IMG/VR virus record: IMGVR_UViG_3300029922_000252
Coordinates: 1-28,636 of that record
Source: a virus
Strand: one strand, 5' to 3'
DNA length: 28,636 nucleotides
Part shown: one piece after another, positions 23,567-28,636 of the stretch
How the letters are laid out: each line of letters begins with the position of its first letter
Numbering within the stretch: the stretch's first letter is position 1
Made by a program: the position numbers and the translations under genes
The notes under the pieces: model-generated
What the model was told of the DNA's origin: nothing
The model's database searches: none
Seen by the model: the letters and a program-made list of their open reading frames with translations, nothing else

Positions 23567-23986
23567 ATGCACGAAGATACAGTCATAGTGCCTGTCGATA
23601 ATGTCAACTACCAAGTAAGACGTATGACGCCCGCCGTGGGGAGCTACATTTGGCAGCGCCTCATGGCGGCGGTGTACAAAGCTAGCGAGGGACAAAAAGA
23701 CACTGTCGCGGAGGAACCTACGTCCGATGCTCTGAAGCCTAGCAGCGCTGAGCGGCTACGCGCCATGTGCGGCGTAGCCTTCATGTTCCTAGGCTTTGAT
23801 GACTTTGAGTTCTTACAGAAGAACTGCCTGCGCGTAGTGTCGCGCGAGGAGCCTACACTAGGCTACATTCCTATTGTGTCTGACGATGGACGATGGGCCG
23901 CCAAGGATCTGGAGAAAAATCCGTTCATGGTTACCAGACTGATGGTGGAGGTCTTGGTAGTCAACCTCGCAGATTTTTTGGCCTAA
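23567..23986 (+). CDS. Tail assembly chaperone, short form
   Basis: This 139-residue protein lies between tube and tape measure genes, the position of the tail assembly chaperone (lambda gpG equivalent) that coats the tape measure during tail assembly. It is compact, partly acidic and helical (SSAERLRAMCGVAFMFLGFD, TRLMVEVLVVNLADFLA). AAGGAGG precedes the ATG. The stop TAA at 23984-23986 comes one codon after a slippery TTTTTTG, and the next frame stays open for another 75 codons, so a longer form is expected. Sequence similarity to known chaperones was not established; position and frameshift architecture carry the call. Confidence 0.78.
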   Translation: MHEDTVIVPVDNVNYQVRRMTPAVGSYIWQRLMAAVYKASEGQKDTVAEEPTSDALKPSSAERLRAMCGVAFMFLGFDDFEFLQKNCLRVVSREEPTLGYIPIVSDDGRWAAKDLEKNPFMVTRLMVEVLVVNLADFLA

Positions 23987-24207
23987 AGCACGGCTCCCAA
24001 GAAGACGTAAGTTGGGACCCCGTGCCATTTCCCACCCTAGATGCACTAGTGTGGACTCCAGTTGCCGCAGGACTTTGGCGCCAGCACGAGATCAGCGATG
24101 GAACTTACACCATACGCGACTTGCTAGATGTGCTAGAGTTCTTAGACGTGAAGGCTGAAAATGAGCGACGCTATCGTGCATGGCGAGAGGGGCAGGCGGC
24201 ACAATGA
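23567..24207 (+). CDS. Tail assembly chaperone, -1 frameshift fusion (long form)
   Basis: Slippage by one base at TTTTTTG (23974-23980) would join 138 residues of the short form to 75 residues from the -1 frame, giving a protein of 213 residues (GT-type fusion). The added part reads GLKHGSQEDVSWDPVPFPTL and later VAAGLWRQHEISDGTYTIRD, ending at TGA 24205-24207. It has no plausible ribosome site and no independent start near its beginning, yet it looks like real protein. In lambda-type systems the extra part recruits tape measure protein, while the common part contacts tube protein. The stop overlaps the tape measure start (ATGA). Confidence 0.75.
23974..24025 (+). promoter_or_regulatory. Programmed -1 ribosomal frameshift signal
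   Basis: The heptamer T TTT TTG fits X XXY YYZ in the chaperone frame (GAT TTT TTG GCC TAA). After a 7-base spacer a stem-loop can form: GCACGG (23988-23993) with CCGTGC (24020-24025), then TCCCA (23995-23999) with TGGGA (24013-24017), a small internal loop and a 13-base apical loop. The stop codon sits in the spacer. This is textbook geometry for -1 frameshifting. Confidence 0.75.
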
Positions 24208-25820
24208 ATGTTCTAGACGAGTATCTCATCAAACTTGGAACTTCAGTTGATGCTGCTGGCTTTTCGCACTTTCACAATGCACTGCACGAGGCACGTCAAG
24301 CTGTTGACTCTAACATGCAGTCAATGGCTAGGGCAATGCTAAAAACTTCGGCAGAGCTTGTTAGCGGTTTTGCAGCCATCGGTAGTGCTGCTGTGGGACT
24401 GGCTGATAAAGTCGGCATGGCTGATCAGGAGTACAGACTCTTCGCGTTGCACATGTACATGTCTAAGGATGCAGCGCGCAGCCTGAAGGTTACCATGGAC
24501 GCTCTAGGGCAGCCCATGGAGAATCTGATGTGGGACCCAGAGCTGCGTGAAAGGTCCAAACAGCTTATTGCAGACCAGAAAGCCATGGCCACTGACATGG
24601 ACTTTGACACTCAGATGCGTAAGATTCGTGATGTGCGGTTTGAGTTCACGCGTATGGAGGTAGAGGTAAAGTATCTTGGTATGCATGTGGTAACCGACTT
24701 CATGCGTGCGCTAGGCATGGGTCCTGATGATCTGCTGAAGAAGTTGCGGCAGGTCAATGATTGGATCATAAAAAACATGCCGCAGATCTCCGCCACTATT
24801 GTCAAGTACTTCAAACCTATTTGGAAGGATATTGTTACTATCATGAAAGACGTAGGTCACGTCTTTCAAGATTTTGCTACTCTGTTTGATAATGTGGTTG
24901 GCATGCTATCGGGTGATAAGGCGCTGCAGGGTGTGGCTACATTCGATAAGTTTGCGCATTCTATATCTGTGGTTGTCGACTTCTTGACCAAGGTCACAGA
25001 CTTTTTAGTGAAGATTACCGGGCTGCTTACGGGCACTCTTATTGGTGGTACAGTGGGCGGACTGCTTGGCTCCATCATCGGCGGTGTAGCGGGTATAGCT
25101 GGCGGTCCTGTAGGTATAAGCGTTGGTATACTCGCAGGCGGCGCGGCTGGTACAGCCATCGGAGGCGGCGCAGGCGCGGTCGTCGGTGGGGTGTTCGATC
25201 TGTACAGACACTATGCACTAGATCAATCCGACCTTACAGGTACGCTACATATGACCAGCGTACCAGGAATCACTGAGCAGTCATGGCGAAATCTGTCCGG
25301 TGCCACGGGTGGCACTGTTAGCCCGGAGTTGCTATCGGCGTTGGCGAGGTCAGAGTCTGGCTCACTCGGCATGGCCGCCACTAGTTCGAAGGGCGCTGTT
25401 GGCTACATGCAGCTCATGCCGGACACGGCCAAGCAGTATGGCGTCGACCCGCATGACGCATTAGGGAACTTGCGTGGTGGCACAGCCTACATGCGTGATT
25501 TGATGAAGCGCTACGGAGGCAACGAGGCTTTAGCACTGGGTGCTTATAATGCAGGCCCCGGTAGAATTGACGCAGTTCTTGCTGGCAAGGCTACGCTGCC
25601 AGAAGAGACTAAGAACTACATTGCTTCGACGCTGTCTCGTGAAGGAAAGTCTGGTAGTGTGCAGATCGGCACGGTCAGTATTCAGATAGTTCAAAAGCCA
25701 GGCGAGAGTCAGCAGGAACTGGCTAATCGTACTGTGGCGGCTCTGCGGTCCACACAAGATAAACGAGCGCAACGCAATATGGCGGAATTCAACACTCTGA
25801 GTTGGAGCTACGGAGCATGA
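24204..25820 (+). CDS. Tape measure protein with lytic transglycosylase domain
   Basis: This 538-residue protein probably sets tail length and helps DNA cross the cell envelope. ATG 24204 overlaps the chaperone stop (ATGA). Residues 1-265 are largely helical with repeated Phe/Met/Lys patterns. About 273-334 is a Gly/Ala/Ile-rich hydrophobic stretch (GGTVGGLLGSIIGGVAG), as in tape measures that insert into membranes. From about 375 there is an SLT (lytic transglycosylase) domain: catalytic Glu384 in LARSESG, GYMQLMPDTA at 400-409, and AYNAGPGRI from 447. The enzyme would open peptidoglycan locally during infection. The last 60 residues (VSIQIVQKPGESQQ) are a short tail. It is short for the role, suggesting a tail well under 100 nm. 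Confidence 0.85.
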   Translation: MNVLDEYLIKLGTSVDAAGFSHFHNALHEARQAVDSNMQSMARAMLKTSAELVSGFAAIGSAAVGLADKVGMADQEYRLFALHMYMSKDAARSLKVTMDALGQPMENLMWDPELRERSKQLIADQKAMATDMDFDTQMRKIRDVRFEFTRMEVEVKYLGMHVVTDFMRALGMGPDDLLKKLRQVNDWIIKNMPQISATIVKYFKPIWKDIVTIMKDVGHVFQDFATLFDNVVGMLSGDKALQGVATFDKFAHSISVVVDFLTKVTDFLVKITGLLTGTLIGGTVGGLLGSIIGGVAGIAGGPVGISVGILAGGAAGTAIGGGAGAVVGGVFDLYRHYALDQSDLTGTLHMTSVPGITEQSWRNLSGATGGTVSPELLSALARSESGSLGMAATSSKGAVGYMQLMPDTAKQYGVDPHDALGNLRGGTAYMRDLMKRYGGNEALALGAYNAGPGRIDAVLAGKATLPEETKNYIASTLSREGKSGSVQIGTVSIQIVQKPGESQQELANRTVAALRSTQDKRAQRNMAEFNTLSWSYGA

Positions 25821-26644
25821 CGGTCGTCGCAGCCACACAAACTTACGGAGCATACAGGCCACCGCAGTGGACTAGGCCAGCGATGGTCTCCATAACCGTC
25901 ACTCCAACTACACTGGCCAGCACTACAACTACTGATGCAGCTGGTAATGTCAGCGCAACGATTAATGCCACGGCTACTACTACCTATGTTTTCGACGCTG
26001 TGCTAGGGCTTGAGCATGATCAGCGTTTGGAGAAGACTCACCACCCAGTGCAGACTGGTGCTGACATATCAAGCCATGCCTATCTGATGCCTGCGCGACT
26101 CAGTTTGGACGTAGGCATGTCCGATGTAATGGACAGCTACGCGCATAGCTTCGCTAATGCTTCAGCCACCGGAGCTAGCATCATCACGCCGTGGGTCGGA
26201 CGCGCGTCCAAGAGTGTGTCGGCCTACCAAACCATTCTTAGCCTGCAGCAATCCCGGCAGCCTCTGACGGTGACTACACGGCTGCGCACTTACACCAACA
26301 TGGTTATCTTAGCTGTGTCGCCCCGTGAAGATTTCAGGACTATCACGGGGCTGCGGATGCGCGTTGATTTTGAGCAAATATTTACTGCTTCCACGACTAC
26401 CACACCAGTCAGTGCACGCAGTAATGATACACAAACATCTGGCCTAGGTGTTGTCAGTCCATCACCAGTGCCGACATCAACACAACAACAGTTTCAGCAG
26501 CCGCAGGCGCCACCCAGTACTCCGTATAAACTGCCGGCCACATTGCCAGGCACGCTTGGCGGCCTGTCCGGCACTAATTACTTAACTGATGTACCGGGGG
26601 CTGGCAGTTACTCCAGCGTCGCCGGGCAGCAAGGATTGCCATGA
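25817..26644 (+). CDS. Dit-like baseplate protein
   Basis: This 275-residue protein starts at ATG 25817, overlapping the tape measure stop (ATGA). Its central part matches the N-terminal domain of Dit-like tail proteins: KTHHPVQTGADISSHAYLMP, LSLDVGMSDVMDSY, and later TTRLRTYTNMVILAVSPRED and TGLRMRVDFEQI. Such proteins connect the tail tube to the baseplate hub and often carry receptor-binding parts. Before this domain is a Thr-rich stretch (residues about 25-55), and after it a long Pro/Gln/Ser-rich low-complexity tail (about 200-275) that is probably disordered. The stop overlaps the next start (ATGA). Confidence 0.75.
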   Translation: MTVVAATQTYGAYRPPQWTRPAMVSITVTPTTLASTTTTDAAGNVSATINATATTTYVFDAVLGLEHDQRLEKTHHPVQTGADISSHAYLMPARLSLDVGMSDVMDSYAHSFANASATGASIITPWVGRASKSVSAYQTILSLQQSRQPLTVTTRLRTYTNMVILAVSPREDFRTITGLRMRVDFEQIFTASTTTTPVSARSNDTQTSGLGVVSPSPVPTSTQQQFQQPQAPPSTPYKLPATLPGTLGGLSGTNYLTDVPGAGSYSSVAGQQGLP

Positions 26645-26976
26645 GTGCACAGTTGGTTCCACTTGTAACTGCCCCTAATCAGACATTCACTGTGGAACTA
26701 ACCGTAAACATGCAATCGCTGACCTTGGTCCTCAGTCTGGGCTACTCAGAAATGGCTGGCTACTGGCAGATGTCGATATCCAATACGAATGGTACACTGC
26801 TAGTTGCCAGTGTACCACTTGTGACGGGGCTGTACCCAGCGGCTAACGTTCTGGCGCAGTATCAGTACCTGCAGATCGGTAGCGCCTATCTGCTGAATAC
26901 TGGCAATGCACCCGTTGATTACCCAGGACCAAATGATCTAGCACAGTTTAGTCTTCTGTGGGGCGATAATGTCTAG
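26641..26976 (+). CDS. Baseplate plug protein, Pam3 gp18-like
   Basis: This 111-residue beta-rich protein lies between the Dit-like and hub genes. QTFTVELTVNMQSLTLVLSL, GYWQMSISNTNGTLL and GSAYLLNTGNAPVDYPGPND agree with the small plug family known from the cyanophage Pam3 baseplate (DUF6983 type). It would close the tube inside the baseplate before contraction. Start and end both overlap neighbours (ATGA at 26641; eight bases with the hub gene), so translation is tightly coupled. Confidence 0.75.
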   Translation: MSAQLVPLVTAPNQTFTVELTVNMQSLTLVLSLGYSEMAGYWQMSISNTNGTLLVASVPLVTGLYPAANVLAQYQYLQIGSAYLLNTGNAPVDYPGPNDLAQFSLLWGDNV

Positions 26977-28015
26977 CGTACCGAGCGCCACCAGTAATAT
27001 TCCGTTGTGGGGCCAGGCCTGGAAGCTGGTGGTTAAATACGCCACGAAAACTGGCGCGGAGACCCTTACACTTGGTTCTGAGTCCTGGGTGCCTGACTCG
27101 CTACGTGTGACGTTCGAAGTCGTGCAGTCCATGAACTCGTCTCCGATCTGGTACGCCGACATTTCCATCTATAACATGGATGCTGCTATCATACAGAACC
27201 TTCTGGTAAATGCCACCTGGGCCACTCTGTATGCCGGTTTTCAGAGTAAGCCCAGCCCTAACTACATGGGCCGAATCTGGGATGGACCGGTGTTTCAGCG
27301 TATCTACACACGCGAGAATGTAGTAGATCAGAAAATTACACTACACTGCGTGGCGCTGTTGACACCGGACGACAGCAACTTGGTAAACTTTTCAATGGGC
27401 GGCCCGCTTAACACGCAAGAGAAGCTGATGCAGCTTATGGTGGCCAATAATAACGTTCAAATCAAAGCTGGAAGTGTCGCTACACAGCGCATGGCGGCTA
27501 CGCAATATCCGCGCGGTAATACGTGCTTTGGCAGTGTGAGTAAGTTTTTGGCTCAGCTAGCGGACAGTAACTTCGTACAGACTTGGAATGACGGCAAGCA
27601 GGCCTACATCAGCGAAGTGGCTAGCGGCGCACTTACGCCCAAGTATGTATACAGTCCTGCGTTTCCACCTGGTGGCGTGGGTAGCGCGAATGACCTACCA
27701 GCCGGCACCAGTCAAAGCATAATTGGCACGCCACAGCAGATACAACAGGGCATAGTATTCACAGTATTACTCGACCCAAGGCTGAGTGTAAGTCTGCCGC
27801 CACTGGTAGTGCAGCTAGTGCGTACCGACATCACCTTCCTGCTGCGTACACCGTCAGTTAATGATGAACTACCGACCATCGCCAATAGCAACCTCATCTT
27901 CTACGTCACGCAGGTTCGACACAGCGGCGACACGCGTGGCAATGAGTGGTCAACCGAAGTGACTGGCTTCGGCACCGACTATGGCCAGGTACTGCTAAAT
28001 CTTTACACGAGGTGA
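26969..28015 (+). CDS. Baseplate hub protein (gp27/gp44-like)
   Basis: This 348-residue protein is probably the baseplate hub that joins tube and spike. It starts within the plug gene (ATG 26969, eight-base overlap). The N-terminal part, LRVTFEVVQSMNSSPIWYAD then ISIYNMD and YAGFQSKPSPNYMGRIWDG, fits the first tube-like hub domain: a strand-rich description of tension between axes and a measured field. The second half (YPRGNTCFGSVSKFLAQLAD, FTVLLDPRLSVSLPPLVVQL, FYVTQVRHSGDTRGNEWSTE) matches the later domains of the same family. The stop is followed after three bases by the GTG of the spike gene. Confidence 0.75.
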   Translation: MSSVPSATSNIPLWGQAWKLVVKYATKTGAETLTLGSESWVPDSLRVTFEVVQSMNSSPIWYADISIYNMDAAIIQNLLVNATWATLYAGFQSKPSPNYMGRIWDGPVFQRIYTRENVVDQKITLHCVALLTPDDSNLVNFSMGGPLNTQEKLMQLMVANNNVQIKAGSVATQRMAATQYPRGNTCFGSVSKFLAQLADSNFVQTWNDGKQAYISEVASGALTPKYVYSPAFPPGGVGSANDLPAGTSQSIIGTPQQIQQGIVFTVLLDPRLSVSLPPLVVQLVRTDITFLLRTPSVNDELPTIANSNLIFYVTQVRHSGDTRGNEWSTEVTGFGTDYGQVLLNLYTR

Positions 28016-28018
28016 TTT

Positions 28019-28636
28019 GTGGCGTCTAACTCTCCTGGTTTGAATCCGCTTTATAACTTGTCACCAAGCCAGGTAATACACTCTGACTCCGCGCAATGGC
28101 GCCAGATAGTTCGGCAAGCATTGGACGATACACGCTGCGCTACGCCAGCGTTTCTCACTGAAGACCTAGATGTAAGTTCGCAGACGGTCACTGTGCAGAT
28201 CGCCATTCAAGAGCGTGTTCGCACCAATGCTGGCCCAGCCTGGACTGATTTGCCGATAATCATCAAAGTGCCCATAGTTCTACCTCGTGGTGGTGGGTAC
28301 AGCCTAACTATGCCGTTAAAGAAAGGCGATGAAGGTCTTCTGATATTCTGTGACACATGCTTTGATTTCTGGTGGGCTAATGGCCAGAGTAGCAGCCCAG
28401 TAGCCGCCAACAAGACAGCGCCTAGCGGCACGCAGCGGCAGAACGAAGTTCGCAGGCACTACATTCATGACTGTGGATTCATTCCCGGCATGTGGAGCCA
28501 ACCGAATGTGCTGACCGCCTACTCCGGCACCAGTACGCAGCTACGTAGTGATGACGGATCGTCTATCGTAGATGTGGCGGGTGCTGCAGGCACCACATCC
28601 GTGTCAGCGGCACTTTCTAGCGTAGCTTTGGATGGC
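28019..28636 (+). CDS. Spike protein, Gp138-type N-terminal domain (3' truncated)
   Basis: An open frame from GTG 28019 runs to the end of the window (206 codons, no stop), so the gene continues beyond it. ACGAGG lies six bases before the GTG, and the previous gene stops three bases earlier. The product matches the N-terminal domain of Gp138-type membrane-piercing spikes: VTVQIAIQERV, PIIIKVPIVLPRGGGYSL, PLKKGDEGLLIFCDTCFD followed by FWWANGQ, and RRHYIHDCGFIPGM. The last visible part (residues about 180-206) becomes Ser/Val/Ala-rich, as expected at the start of the spike beta-helix. It would sit at the centre of the baseplate and puncture the outer membrane. Confidence 0.8.
   Translation, partial: MASNSPGLNPLYNLSPSQVIHSDSAQWRQIVRQALDDTRCATPAFLTEDLDVSSQTVTVQIAIQERVRTNAGPAWTDLPIIIKVPIVLPRGGGYSLTMPLKKGDEGLLIFCDTCFDFWWANGQSSSPVAANKTAPSGTQRQNEVRRHYIHDCGFIPGMWSQPNVLTAYSGTSTQLRSDDGSSIVDVAGAAGTTSVSAALSSVALDG

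Noticed and set aside
23893-24207. An independent gene in the -1 frame after the chaperone.
   Set aside because: The nominal start has no ribosome site and the first part is antagonistic to the chaperone frame; the slippery site and stem-loop explain it better as the fusion's second half.
1-28636. CRISPR arrays, insertion sequences and attachment sites.
   Set aside because: No regularly spaced direct repeats, transposase-like frames or terminal inverted repeats were found on reading the window.

Overview
The window is the middle of a contractile-tailed bacteriophage (myovirus) genome or prophage. Every supported gene lies on the + strand, in one densely packed morphogenesis block. The gene order is prohead protease/scaffold (DUF2213), cement protein, DUF2184 major capsid protein, DUF4054 connector, tail completion, neck terminator, DUF3383 sheath, DUF3277 tube, frameshifted tail chaperone, tape measure, Dit-like protein, Pam3-type plug, hub and Gp138-type spike. 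This is the layout of small Pam3-like myoviruses. No integrase, terminase, lysis, replication, tRNA or CRISPR feature is visible, so lifestyle cannot be decided. A host in the Acidobacteriota (Terriglobia) is a tentative inference: exported proteins starting A|QTQVN..QINW and the DTNNGT..STPW fold are, from memory, common in that phylum.

Layout. 1-342: 3' end of a gene, perhaps portal. 339-3840: protease/scaffold, cement and capsid, with a likely in-frame internal start for a separate scaffold. 3841-3977: a hairpin followed by a three-way-junction RNA element. 3978-6538: acidic protein, DUF4054 connector swollen by inserted beta modules, 41-residue Cys-rich peptide, tail completion protein. 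6528-20402: five consecutive genes (1106, 977, 1364, 503 and 598 residues) whose products all begin with Sec signal peptides. 20475-28636: neck, sheath, tube, chaperone with -1 frameshift, tape measure, and baseplate up to a truncated spike gene.

The most unusual part is the 14-kb block of exported proteins inserted between neck and sheath genes. Some carry unmistakable tail-fibre or tailspike motifs (SGGTG, GGTLTGPL, IQTQLNGK, VLGGVKPDGTTL, a pectate-lyase-3 type beta-helix start), yet they have signal peptides and paired cysteines as if they leave the cytoplasm before use. The second theme is domain shuffling. One beta module (LPG..yTLs..PP.G.L..LNG...TPG.DY.L.G......W) occurs three times in the connector and once in the 20475 protein. 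A second (GQ..sGpGIP.GT.V) occurs in the cement protein, the connector (split by the first module) and two exported proteins, once inside a beta-helix.

The genes appear to be co-translated: many junctions are ATGA or TGATG overlaps, and most starts have AAGGAG-like sites. No convincing promoter was found. All family names come from recognising motifs and gene order by eye, without database searches.
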